This document shows positions 8,173 to 16,782 of a DNA stretch of 64,000 bases, in pieces. The notes under the pieces are model-generated. The model did not search any database and was not told where the DNA came from. It saw only the letters and a program-made list of their open reading frames with translations. The DNA is from Planctomycetota bacterium. GTDB taxonomy: Bacteria > Planctomycetota > UBA8742 > UBA2392. The stretch spans positions 2,046,001-2,110,000 of the forward strand of contig JADKGX010000001.1 of the NCBI GenBank assembly GCA_016722065.1, written 5' to 3'. Each line of letters opens with the position of its first letter. The first letter of the stretch is position 1. The translations under genes and the position numbers were made by a program.

Positions 8173-9123
8173 CTACTTTCTCCTGTAGTTCGGATGGCCA
8201 GGTTTGCGCCACCCCGCCCAGGGCTCGAGATTCTCGGGCCCCGGGTCGGTTTCAACTCTCAGTCGCTCGTCTGCCAGCATTGCCTGTCGCTGTCCGCGAC
8301 GAACCCGGAGAACGTCACCGTCCCCAATCTGCGTCTTTGGGTAACGCAGTCGCGGGTTTTTGTGGAACGTGTCGCCCCACTTGAGGTGTTCGCGATTTGC
8401 ACCGACTTTTTGATACAGAGTCGCCTGGGCATCTGGACGCAGCACCTTGTTCTTTGCCGGTGTCTTTACGAATCGTCCGGTATCAGTGTCGTGGAAGCGC
8501 CCTGAACCAGCGTTGTACTCGCAGTTCTTGTTGTGCACCCACACCCAGCCGGTGTTGGTGCTGCCTACATGGTACGTGTGCCAGTCGGCGACTTCGAAGT
8601 TATAGACCGTGACCGGCGTTGCAAGGCGTTCGATGCGGACGTTGGTAGCCGTGGTCGTCAGCCCGCCCGCCAGCGAAAGCCTTTCGCCGACCCGCAGGTC
8701 GCCCATGGAGACCCAGCTGTTGCGGGTGATCGACCAGAACGGGTGGCCGGGTGTACCGATGAGCGTCGCGGCACGGTCGGGGTCGTCCGTGCCACTTATG
8801 CAGGTCAGGTGCACCAGTTCTTGCGTACTATTGCGGAACAGCTGGACAACAGGCTTGAAGCCTTCTTCGCCTGTGCCTAGTTCGCGTGACCAAACCCAGT
8901 CGCCAATCTCGATATTCTCGATCGGCTTGCCGGTCGCATCCGAACAGCCTGAAGCACTTGTGCGTGAGGCCGCCAGCACCAGTGTCCCAGCGATGAAGCA
9001 CTGCGGGCCCTCGGCCTCTGCTGCTGCGGCCCTGCTGGCGCCCGAGGCCCGCCTTGCGTCGCGGCCCATTTTGAATCCGGCCGCGATCACAAGGCTGTCG
9101 TCGACCAGTTCGGCGGTCCCCAT
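8173..9123 (-). CDS. Pretoxin Hint domain with GIY-YIG/URI-like nuclease tip (cassette IV)
   Basis: A 316-residue protein with the only complete Hint domain in the island. It has the N-terminal block CFIAGTLV (about residues 42-49), GDWVWSRE, a TPGHPFWS block (about 125-132), VADWHTYHV and the terminal VWVHNKNC. Hint domains of polymorphic toxins self-cleave to free the C-terminal tip. The tip (about 200-316) has GRFHDTDTGRFV, LYQKVGANREHLKWGDTFHKNP-RY and an ADERLRVE segment, the order seen in URI/GIY-YIG-type nuclease tips. The usual large RHS or secretion part is absent: the protein starts about 40 residues before the Hint domain with no signal peptide. It could therefore be an orphan cassette or be expressed in the cytoplasm. 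Confidence 0.65.
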   Translation of the reverse strand: MGTAELVDDSLVIAAGFKMGRDARRASGASRAAAAEAEGPQCFIAGTLVLAASRTSASGCSDATGKPIENIEIGDWVWSRELGTGEEGFKPVVQLFRNSTQELVHLTCISGTDDPDRAATLIGTPGHPFWSITRNSWVSMGDLRVGERLSLAGGLTTTATNVRIERLATPVTVYNFEVADWHTYHVGSTNTGWVWVHNKNCEYNAGSGRFHDTDTGRFVKTPAKNKVLRPDAQATLYQKVGANREHLKWGDTFHKNPRLRYPKTQIGDGDVLRVRRGQRQAMLADERLRVETDPGPENLEPWAGWRKPGHPNYRRK

Positions 9124-9192
9124 GTGTTAGGCAAGCCGGGCCCGACTCGTCTCACCAGCATCCGGCTCTTCTACGTTGCAGCGCGAGGGTCG

Positions 9193-10059
9193 CTATCGCG
9201 ACGGCCCCGGACCCACCAGTCCGAGTTCAAGAAAAGCCAAGTACCATTCATTTTCGATGTCTACGTCCTTGAGGCTCACGCAACGCCGCAGCAGGGATTC
9301 GCCCAGAGCTGGATCATGAAGCCGTGCTTTGATGCCTCCGTAGAACAATGCTTGGGCGAGGTGACGCCGCAACAACAAGCCTGTAGGGGGTACCTCAGCA
9401 TCGAAGAAGGGCACTTCGCCGGGCGGCGGCGCGGCGCGCTCGACATAAGCGCAACGCTCGAGCTCGTCGAGATCGATACACTTGAAAGCATCTTGAAGCA
9501 GGGCAGCAAATGAGTACTGACCCAGCACGAACTTCGCCAAGTGGCGCGGCCAACCTTGAAACCTTGGTTGGTTGTGCTTACGGAGAAGGTCCTGCAGATA
9601 CGTCAGCGCCTCGGATTCAAGTGCGGCATCGGGTGCGCGCGCTGCAATGTACCACAGCAGCAGGCCCGGGCCGACGCCACCGCCAGCGTCGGTGAAACAG
9701 TCGGGCCAATCGAGTATGCCCTTCATGTCAGAACGCAGTTCGCGCTTCGCTGATTCAGTATCGCGTAGTAGTAGATATACTGTAGCAAGCAGTTTCTTGA
9801 TTCCACCCCATACTCGTTGCTGGCCGTATTTACTTGCGAGTTCTGTCCGGTGTAGCTCATCTGCGCGCAACAAGTCTGGCAGGGCTTCGTGAATCAAGCC
9901 CATGTACAAGTGAGCGGCGCCGCGCACGCCATAATCAGAACTCCTACCTGACTCGGGAAACAGAGTCAGCCAATTCTTGCTGTCCCTTAGGACGGCAGTC
10001 CACTCTTGGTTGCGCTCCTGGGTGAACCATGGTGGATCGCTGCTAGTCCCAGCCGACAT
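9193..10059 (-). CDS. Alpha-helical putative immunity protein (cassette III)
   Basis: A 288-residue protein that looks like alpha-helical repeats (Imm49/TPR-like in feel, not demonstrated). It has repeated Leu/Ala-rich helices and no signal peptide. The start at 10059 is chosen because it overlaps the end of the toxin tip by only 17 bases; an in-frame ATG at 10092 overlaps further. Its place directly behind a restriction-endonuclease-fold tip supports an immunity role. Confidence 0.55.
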   Translation of the reverse strand: MSAGTSSDPPWFTQERNQEWTAVLRDSKNWLTLFPESGRSSDYGVRGAAHLYMGLIHEALPDLLRADELHRTELASKYGQQRVWGGIKKLLATVYLLLRDTESAKRELRSDMKGILDWPDCFTDAGGGVGPGLLLWYIAARAPDAALESEALTYLQDLLRKHNQPRFQGWPRHLAKFVLGQYSFAALLQDAFKCIDLDELERCAYVERAAPPPGEVPFFDAEVPPTGLLLRRHLAQALFYGGIKARLHDPALGESLLRRCVSLKDVDIENEWYLAFLELGLVGPGPSR

Positions 10060-10618
10060 AGATGTTCCCTTGTCCGTCGTAGGTAAATGCACGTGTCTGA
10101 TTGCGCGAATGTGCCCACTTGCTCATCTGACTCTTAAACTTGGCTCGGCCAGTTGGCGTGCGCGGCTTGAACTCGGCGAAGCTGAACGGCACTCCGGGAG
10201 AACTGGGCGGAGCCAACACATCAAGCCCGCGGGGTTGGAAGGAAAAATCGACACCCGGATACTGCCCTTTGGGCCACGTCTGCATTTTGTGTTCCATCGC
10301 CGTGCCATATCTAGTTGTTCCAAGTGTTTCTCCAACTATTGGTCCAACGTTTCCTACGGGCTTGCCCACCGGGTTCGCGCGGCGCATATCCCTCACTGCC
10401 TTGAGTTGATTGTAGCTCCAGCCCTTGCCGCGCAGAGCCCTGGGTGCATGGGTGGACTTCGCCAGGGCTCCTTCGGCGCGCGCCGGCGCGGACGCGCCGC
10501 TGCTGGCTCCGAGGGCCATTGTGGCGTAGCCGACCATCGCGATCGAGGTGACGGGCGTCGTAACCGAGTCCTGCGCCAACGGAAGCGCATTGCCAAGTCC
10601 AAGAACCCGCAAGATCAA
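10043..10618 (-). CDS. Orphan toxin tip, restriction-endonuclease-fold-like (cassette III)
   Basis: A 191-residue reading frame without RHS core or Hint domain. The first about 70 residues are Ala/Gly-rich pre-toxin linker with a hydrophobic stretch. The C-terminal half shows GTAMEHKMQTW, PGVDFSFQPRGLDVLAP and SFAEFKPRT, which fits the D...(E)xK arrangement of REase-fold Tox-REase tips, then WAHSRNQTRAFTYD-IYVGWD. There is no clear ribosome-binding site, so it may be a silent cassette. It overlaps the immunity gene by 17 bases. Confidence 0.5.
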   Translation of the reverse strand: MILRVLGLGNALPLAQDSVTTPVTSIAMVGYATMALGASSGASAPARAEGALAKSTHAPRALRGKGWSYNQLKAVRDMRRANPVGKPVGNVGPIVGETLGTTRYGTAMEHKMQTWPKGQYPGVDFSFQPRGLDVLAPPSSPGVPFSFAEFKPRTPTGRAKFKSQMSKWAHSRNQTRAFTYDGQGNIYVGWD

Positions 10619-10716
10619 ACCTTGGCGCCCACTAGGCTAGTAGCGTCAGCACGGGAAACGCAGGCTGCAACCGAACAAGGCCCAGCTCAGGAACTCTTTA
10701 CCGTGACGCGGAAGGA

Positions 10717-11250
10717 TCACCCTGCTCGGGGCGTCAGGTCGACACCTCGAAACGCCTCTTCAATGGTGTTTTTGATGATGGGGTCGTCGCCGGATTGCGG
10801 CTTCCAGCCCTTGGGCGGGGGCAGGTCCCAAATCAGCTTCCAGGCCTTGTCCACGGCGCAATTGACGTCAAGGCCGCAGTCTTCAGCAACAATCTTCGCG
10901 TCAGCTTTCCAATCGGATCCTGCAGAAATCATGTCCACGTCGCTGGGCGTGTTACCCCATCCTTCGCGCCGCAACCGACCTTCGTCGAGGAAGCACCGAA
11001 CGAAGCTATCACGCAGGGCGTACAGGTACCTGCCGCCGAGCAAAGCTTCTTTCAATTGGAGATAGTGGAGATTCGCCGGTGCAAGGCTGAAATCGGTGTA
11101 GCCGATTGCTTTGCCGAGCACTTTTGACAGCTTCACGTAGCCCTTGGCAGGACTTGCGGCAAGCAAATCCGTGACAGTACGGAACCCAAGCACCGACAGC
11201 GCGTTGTCGAGGGCCGACAATTGAGCCATAAATTTGCTTTCGTCAATCAC
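10717..11250 (-). CDS. Putative immunity protein (cassette II)
   Basis: A 177-residue soluble protein overlapping the end of the preceding RHS toxin tip by 8 bases. It is mainly helical, with an acidic middle region (SDVDMISAGSDW) and no recognised catalytic motif or signal peptide. The immunity role is inferred from position and overlap. About 100 bp follow (10619-10716) without a gene. Confidence 0.55.
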   Translation of the reverse strand: MIDESKFMAQLSALDNALSVLGFRTVTDLLAASPAKGYVKLSKVLGKAIGYTDFSLAPANLHYLQLKEALLGGRYLYALRDSFVRCFLDEGRLRREGWGNTPSDVDMISAGSDWKADAKIVAEDCGLDVNCAVDKAWKLIWDLPPPKGWKPQSGDDPIIKNTIEEAFRGVDLTPRAG

Positions 11251-12606
11251 GGTAGGGCATGTGTCTTCCGGTAATCTGGAATTCGCGCTTCAACCAAGCA
11301 CCTCTCTTGAGTATCTCGCGGGCGCTATACGGCGTTAATCGTCCAGCTTCGCCGCTGATGAATTCGTTCCATCTGGCGTTAAAGCGCGCCGAGTGAATCG
11401 CCGAGTGTTCTCCCCAGCCGATCATCTCGAAAGTGTACCTGTCAATCTTCACGCCGCGAGCCTCAAACCATGTGCGATGTTCTTGCGGGAAAAGGTGATG
11501 CCGTGGGGTTCGTCTCGGCTTGAACGGCTGGAAGCCGCCCGGAAGGGACTCTCCAGGCGCAATCCGAATCATGCCGGATCGTCCGGCGCGCAGGCTGGAG
11601 ACCGGCAGCCCGCGCTCCATGCTGGCGAACGACCTTGCCAGGGATGCCGCACCGGATCCGGCCTTGGTGGCCAGGCCGCGCGACAGGTTCAACATTCCCG
11701 CGCCGCCGATGGCGGACATGCCCAGGGCGCCGGCGCCCATGATGCCCCGCACGCGCGCCTCCTGGGCTGTCAGGCCTGCGCCGGTAACCGAATCGGTTCG
11801 GGTGAGAAACTCGGAAACGCCCGTCGCGCCGGTCACGTCGCCAGCGGCCAGCAGCCCGGCCTGAACGTGGGACCACCCACCGCTGTCGCCCCCTGCCGCA
11901 AGCAGCTGCTGGCGCGTCTCATAGGCTTGTCCCATCTGACGATAGGACTGCGTCAGCTCCGACTCAGCATCGCCGCGTGCGTAGTGGTTGAAGGACTGTG
12001 CCGGGCACTGCACGATTGTTCGGAAGCCTGTCCAGGCCCGGCTTGCAACTTCCTTGACGGTCTGGCCGTCGTTGGCAATGCAGTCGTAGGCAATGCCGGC
12101 CACGATCGCGACGGTCATCGCCGCCGGAATCAGCATGAAGAAGTCGCCGTCGGGGTCGACAGTGCGGGCCGGGTTGTTGCCGCTGTAGCCGAAGAGGTTG
12201 AAGAAGAACTGGGCCGCGGGGTCGGGGCTGGTCCAGCGCATGGTGAACGGGTCGTAGTGGCGGTGCAGGGTGTAGTACTGGCCGGTGAAGTTGTGGCCGG
12301 TCTGGCGGCCCGTTGTCTGCCCGCCGGTGGTGCCCCCCGCGTAAACCCGCGCGCCAGCCAGCGGGATCTCGAAACGGTACTGGGCGAACAGGCAGTTCGT
12401 GTCCTGGGCACCCACCCAGACAATGCTGCTCTCAAAGTCCGCGCCGGTACCTGCACCTGCACCGGAAGTTACGACCGCGGGCGGTGCAAAGATTCGCCAG
12501 CGGTGGCCCACCTGCACGATGTCGCTGAACATGCCATCAGCGGTGACGAGGCTGTCGTCCTTGCTTACACCAGTGATCGTGCCCCAGGCCGCAAGGTTGG
12601 TATCCG
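11243..12606 (-). pseudogene. Truncated RHS core with HH-motif nuclease-like tip (cassette II)
   Basis: The frame is open through the RHS-core C-terminus and the tip. The core part has GHRW, CLFAQYRFEIPLAGARVY and the RHS-associated block YYTLHRHYDPFTMRWTSPDP followed by N-FGYSGNNP. A linker of about 130 residues with hydrophobic Ala/Gly stretches leads to a tip with RHHLFPQEHRTWFEARGVKIDRYTFEM and EHSAIHSARFNARWNEFI. This resembles the DUF2380/HH-type putative nuclease tips. N-terminal RHS repeats and secretion signals are missing: the homology to the sister copy stops at about 12607, where a palindromic insertion begins. A Met at 12532 is internal to the core, so normal expression is doubtful. 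Confidence 0.6.
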
Positions 12607-12607
12607 G
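12226..12607 (-). repeat. RHS-core direct repeat, copy A
   Basis: About 380 bp nearly identical to 14125-14506. Differences seen by eye are one base near 12250, a small indel near 12395 and changes at the right end. Both copies encode the RHS-associated core just before the variable tip, the point where tips are exchanged. Confidence 0.75.
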
Positions 12608-12666
12608 GTGCTTCCCTCACGAAGCGGTGCTTCGTTCGGGTGCGTTCGCTGCGCGAACCCTGCCCA
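12608..12666. repeat. Hairpin-rich insertion in RHS-core copy
   Basis: Sequence unlike the sister copy at 14.5 kb, placed between TATCCGG and the shared CCGTCAGGCCGACCATGCTG. It contains two hairpins: GAAGC-GGT-GCTTC around 12620-12632 and GGGT(GCG)TTCG-CTG-CGCGAACCC around 12638-12660. It replaces about 30 bp of coding sequence and cuts the RHS frame. It may be a REP-like element or an excision scar. Confidence 0.45.
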
Positions 12667-12762
12667 CCATCTCAACCGTCAGGCCGACCATGCTGCGGCT
12701 ACGCGCGCCTCACCCTAAAGCTGAAAAACCATGAATCGCATCGTATTGGGCGGCGCCTCCCA

Positions 12763-13140
12763 TCAATGAGTTAGACGTTTGCTTCGCCTCCCTTTCTGTC
12801 GCCACATCTGAAGATGAATCTTGGCATCTAGGCTAGCGATACCCGTATTGTCTTTTTCTAAGCGCTCGAGTACCGGTACCGCCACATCCGGCGCGAACTT
12901 TAGTGCATCTGCGGCTGCAAACAGGCGCACCATAGGACAGTTGTGTTCCAATAGCACTAGTAGCTGGTGCTGCATTTCGCGCCGCACTAGCTCATTGAAG
13001 ATGGTTCCGGCTCGACGGTTATGTCGATCAGCCTCCTTAGGATTTGCCGTGTCTAGAGCGGACTCATGTCCAGTCGCTGCGGCCACGTATGCGCGCAATA
13101 GATCGTCAATGCTCAGAGTGCTCAATGCCGAAGCGCTCAT
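12763..13140 (-). CDS. DUF2019-like immunity protein (cassette I)
   Basis: A 125-residue alpha-helical protein. It has an N-terminal SIDDLLRAYVAAATGHESAL segment, an N-RRAGTIFNELVRR segment and a C-terminal VRLFAAADALKFAP-AVPVLERLEK segment. This is the layout of DUF2019 proteins, which are often found behind RHS/HNH toxin tips. The ATG overlaps the toxin stop (ATGA, 13137-13140), the classic toxin-immunity arrangement. It presumably neutralises the HHH-type nuclease tip. Confidence 0.65.
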   Translation of the reverse strand: MSASALSTLSIDDLLRAYVAAATGHESALDTANPKEADRHNRRAGTIFNELVRREMQHQLLVLLEHNCPMVRLFAAADALKFAPDVAVPVLERLEKDNTGIASLDAKIHLQMWRQKGRRSKRLTH

Positions 13141-15290
13141 GGTGTAACTCCAAACCGCCGAAGAACCTGCAAGCCAAATCTACGCTGAGCCGCAAATGAC
13201 TGAGAACTGATCCAGTCCCTTCGAAGAACATTGGTGCCCGGAAGATTCGAGTTGTAGAACCCGCTAATCCTCGCATGCACCCCTGCGTCAATGCGCACAA
13301 CATTACCGGTATTGTGAATCCTGTGCGTGCCGAATCTGGCGACATTCGCGGGATTTTGGCCCACAATGTGGTGCCAGTGCATCCCCTCGCCCGCCGGTCC
13401 CATCGCGCTTTTGAAGGCGCTGAACGACCTGAAGCTTGTCGGCGCCCGCAACCCGATCCGCACGTTGCCAAAGTTGCTGCCGAGGCCAACCATCCGCACT
13501 TCCAGCCGCGCGGCTGTGCGCGCGCCCGTGGAGACGAGTCTTGCTCCCACCGCGCCCACTACTTCCGCGCCCGCGCCGATGGCCGCGCCGACAGCCGCGC
13601 TGGCCAGCATGTCGCCCGCGCCACCGCCCGCGATGCCGGCGTCCGCCGCGCCGCCGTAGGCGCCGGCAATCGCGCCGCCCGCCATCCATGAACGCAGGCC
13701 GATGTTCGCGACGTTGCCCGCCATGCCCGCGCCCGAGAACGCGCCCGCCGTGGCAATCGACAGCGCCGTCAACACCGTTGTACTGCCAACGGCTCCGCCC
13801 GCGTCGTAGTACCCGTCCAGCCCCTGGCTTTGCCACTTGTATGCCATCGCCGCGCGGTCGTTGTTGGTCACGAGCTGGCCCAGTGTCAGCGTGTCGAATG
13901 TCTTGACGGCCGCGCCCTCCCATGTGGCTTCCGCGCGCTTGCTATAGCCGCCAGTACCCAGGCGGAATTCAAACTCGCCCTTGGTGAAGATATTCTCGAC
14001 CCGCCCCCAGTAACCGCTGAACGAGAATTCGATACCCTCCAGCCCATCCGGGTCGTAGGCCCCCGCCGGATTGTTGCCGCTGTAGCCGTACAGGTTCCAC
14101 CAGGGGCTGGCCGCTGGGTCGGGGCTGGTCCAGCGCATGGTGAACAGGTCGTAGTGGCGGTGCAGGGTGTAGTACTGGCCGGTGAAGTTGTGGCCGGTCT
14201 GGCGGCCCGTTGTCTGCCCGCCGGTGGTGCCCCCCGCGTAAACCCGCGCGCCAGCCAGCGGGATCTCGAAACGGTACTGGGCGAACAGGCAGTGGTCCCT
14301 GGGCACCCACCCAGACAATGCTGCTCTCAAAGTCCGCGCCGGTACCTGCACCTGCACCGGAAGTTACGACCGCGGGCGGTGCAAAGATTCGCCAGCGGTG
14401 GCCCACCTGCACGATGTCGCTGAACATGCCATCAGCGGTGACGAGGCTGTCGTCCTTGCTTACACCAGTGATCGTGCCCCAGGCCGCAACGTTGATATCC
14501 GGCTGGATCACCCAGCCTTTCATTTCGTCCGTCAGGCCGACCATGCTGCCCAGCGTGAACTTGGTGGTCGTGCCCCCGGCGGTGGGGGACGATATCGCGA
14601 CATGATCCCACTGGCCTGTCCGGGCGACGTTGTTGAGACGCTTGCGGCCGTCAATCGTGTAGGTGCTTTCCGGCTGGTCCAGGTATGCCGTTTGGTTGCC
14701 GGCCAGAACCAGCACCTGATAGCCCGCGCCCGAGACCACCTGATCAACGCCCAGCACCATCACGCTGAGTGACTGGCCTTGCGCGTCAGGCCCGACCAGG
14801 CACCACAGGGGGTTGGCATCGCCTGACCAGGTGTGCATCCAGCCCGCAAAGGGCCCCTGGTTTACGGTCACGCGGGTGCAAGCCTTATTGACCCAGCCGT
14901 TGCCGGTAAACGTGCCGGTGGCAACCGAGTCCGGCTTGCCGCGCTGAGAGCCCTCACGCAGGTCATAGAACGCGGACTGGTGGAGAGTGGCTACGTTGAT
15001 GCCCAGGCAGGCGTTGTAGAGCGCGTGTCCCGGATCAAGTAACGTGACACTGGTACCCAGGTGAGAGATGACTGTGGCGCTGCGGACTTGCCTCCAGGCT
15101 GAGACGAGATGTCTCCAAGACGAGGCAACCCGCCAACACCCGGTAGTGGACGCGAAACTGCAGGCCGTCTAGGTTGGTGAAATCGGCGGTCCATGCCTCG
15201 GGGTAGTTGGCTTTGGGTGGCGCATTGGGTGACGTGCCATGTTCGCAGCCAGCGCATCCAGGGTAAACTCCGCTCAAAGCAACGCGATTT
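13137..15290 (-). pseudogene. Frameshifted RHS-family protein C-terminal half with Tox-HHH-like nuclease tip (cassette I)
   Basis: The longest RHS remnant. From about 15290 it shows CAGCEHGTSP-YPEAWTADFTNL (a pre-RHS domain), then LREGSQRG and GTFTGNGWVNKA, and a core ending in YYTLHRHYDLFTMRWTSPDP. A hydrophobic Ala/Gly-rich linker leads to a tip with GMHWHHIVGQNPANVARFG, HNTGNVVRIDAGVHARISGFY and RFGLQVLRRFG, close to the Tox-HHH nuclease family. It has at least two frameshifts: about 15105, and 14291-14301, where 2 bases are missing compared with the copy at 12.39 kb. The N-terminal secretion and repeat part is absent and the remnant ends at a tRNA gene. The tip itself is intact from about 14290 to 13137. 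Confidence 0.65.
14125..14506 (-). repeat. RHS-core direct repeat, copy B
   Basis: Partner of the copy at 12226-12607, with a 2-base deletion at about 14291-14301 that breaks the frame. A third, more diverged copy lies at about 4520-4860. Near-identity points to recent duplication or gene conversion. Confidence 0.75.
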
Positions 15291-15291
15291 T

Positions 15292-15367
<76 letters not shown>

Positions 15368-15585
15368 TCTGGTTGGACTGCCGGGTTTGGGCGACTTGGT
15401 TTTGAGTTGCGGGTCTTGGCAGATTTCTGCCGGTACTGCCTGTGCTTGCCCGCCAGCAGCGTTCGCCACCAGCGGCGCTTGCCCCGACAGCGCTTGTCCC
15501 GGCGGCGCTTGTCGCCACTTACGCTCGCCGCCACCTGCCACCGTTTGCCAGCAACTGCGTTTGCACCAACATCATGAAACTCGAA

Positions 15586-16588
15586 TCAATACACACTTTT
15601 GGTGCGCAGATCTGGCAGGGCCTCGTCGATTCGGGCGCCTAGCTTGGCCCAATGGCATGTGGGCACGGCTGGAAACAGATGGTGCTCAATGTGGTGGAAC
15701 ATCTGGTAGCTGATCAGATTCTTCAGCCATCCGCGCTGGGTGCGGGCGATGTGCTGCTGGTTGTCGCAGCCATGGTGCACTGTCCAAAACCGCAAAAAAG
15801 CCCGTGCCGCACTGACCAATCCACATCGTGATCACATACACAGCCAGCCACCACTGCTGGTAGCCGAAGTACAGCCAGGCTGCAGCCGCATACAGAACCA
15901 AGTTGGCGGCCAGATCAATGCCCACCCAGCGCAGGTTGGCCGGTTTGCCGATCTTGAACGCAAACCAGTGCAGCTTCAATGCAAAGTAGGGGCCTACAGC
16001 CATAGCCTGCCACCAGGGAAGCAAGGCCGTGAATCCCTCTACGTCATCCTTGGACAAGTTGTGCCGGTGATGGTGCAGGTGATTCAACTGCACGGCGTGC
16101 ATGCTGCCAGTCATGACAACACTGAGGTAGGTCATCAGGGCTTCGCAGCCCCAGCGTGGAACGCCAACCGAGTAGTGGAAAGCATTGTGGGCCTGGCGAA
16201 GGCCGGTCAAGAACACATAGAAACAGCAGAAGATGGCCACTGCGGACCACCAGCCTTGGCCGCTGTGCTGGGCATACCAGTAGGCAGCGAGGGCGCCGGT
16301 AGTCCAGGGAACGCTCAGGGTGACTTCCACAAACGTCTGCCACTTGCTGACCTTGACAAGGTCAATCCACTGTACGTTCTTGAGGCGTTTGTCCTTAAGA
16401 ATCAGGTAACCGGCGTCGCCGGGCTTGATGTCGGATTGCGCAACAGGCAGGGGCTCAGACCTGGCGGGGGCCAGGGCGATCTCGAACGATTCCTGCACCA
16501 GATCAACACCGTGATTGACGGTTTCGACAGCTTCAGCGATTGGCGTCACGCGCGTGCCCCATCCAGATGCCCCGTGCCCTTTTAGCAT
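15586..16588 (-). pseudogene. Fatty acid desaturase with one frameshift
   Basis: Membrane fatty-acid desaturase (di-iron, His-box family). The first frame carries HNAFH (box 1 region), HLHHHRHN (box 2) and hydrophobic spans. The third box, FHHIEHHLFPAVPTCHW, lies in another frame that ends at 15586. Reading crosses frames at the run of four A on the plus strand at 15786-15789: removing one base restores FFAVWTVHHGCD and a continuous protein of about 330 residues. So this is either a real one-base insertion that inactivates the gene or a homopolymer sequencing error. The start at 16588 follows a region without an obvious Shine-Dalgarno; earlier Met codons give an unlikely N-terminus. The region upstream is shared with the divergent kelch gene and contains the palindrome at 16746. 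Confidence 0.8.
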
Positions 16589-16723
16589 GAATATAAGGAA
16601 AGAATAAACGGGCAGATTGACCCGGTTGTGGGCTGCGCTGGCGACGCACAGGCAGGCCGATAGCACTTGGCGGTGCCTGGCGGGCGAAAGCATCGGCGAT
16701 GGTCGCAGCGGAATTTTCCAACA

Positions 16724-16740
16724 CGGCCTTGACCTTGCAT
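16724..16740 (+). promoter_or_regulatory. Possible sigma-54-type promoter of kelch gene
   Basis: CGGCCT-N5-TTGCA: GG at 16725-16726 and GC at 16737-16738 have the 12-base register of -24/-12 promoters. The -12 part matches well, the -24 part only partly. A start near 16750 would lie inside the palindrome at 16746-16760. Confidence 0.25.
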
Positions 16741-16745
16741 GCTAA

Positions 16746-16760
16746 TGAGACTAAGTCTCA
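16746..16760. promoter_or_regulatory. Palindromic operator candidate, copy 1
   Basis: TGAGACTAAGTCTCA: perfect 6-bp arms around TAA. It lies 22 bp before the ATG of the kelch gene at 16783. The same arms occur at 18860-18874 before the next kelch gene. Both are followed by an ATCGGAG ribosome-binding element. Confidence 0.6.
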
Positions 16761-16782
16761 GTAGCTAAACATCGGAGAACCC

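Noticed and set aside
15100..15115. GAGAC-N5-GTCTC resembling the kelch operator
   Set aside because: Spacing is 5 rather than 3 and it lies inside RHS coding remnant; likely chance.
16660..16690. Sigma-54-like TTGGCGGTGCCTGGCG
   Set aside because: GG-to-GC spacing is one base short of the required register.
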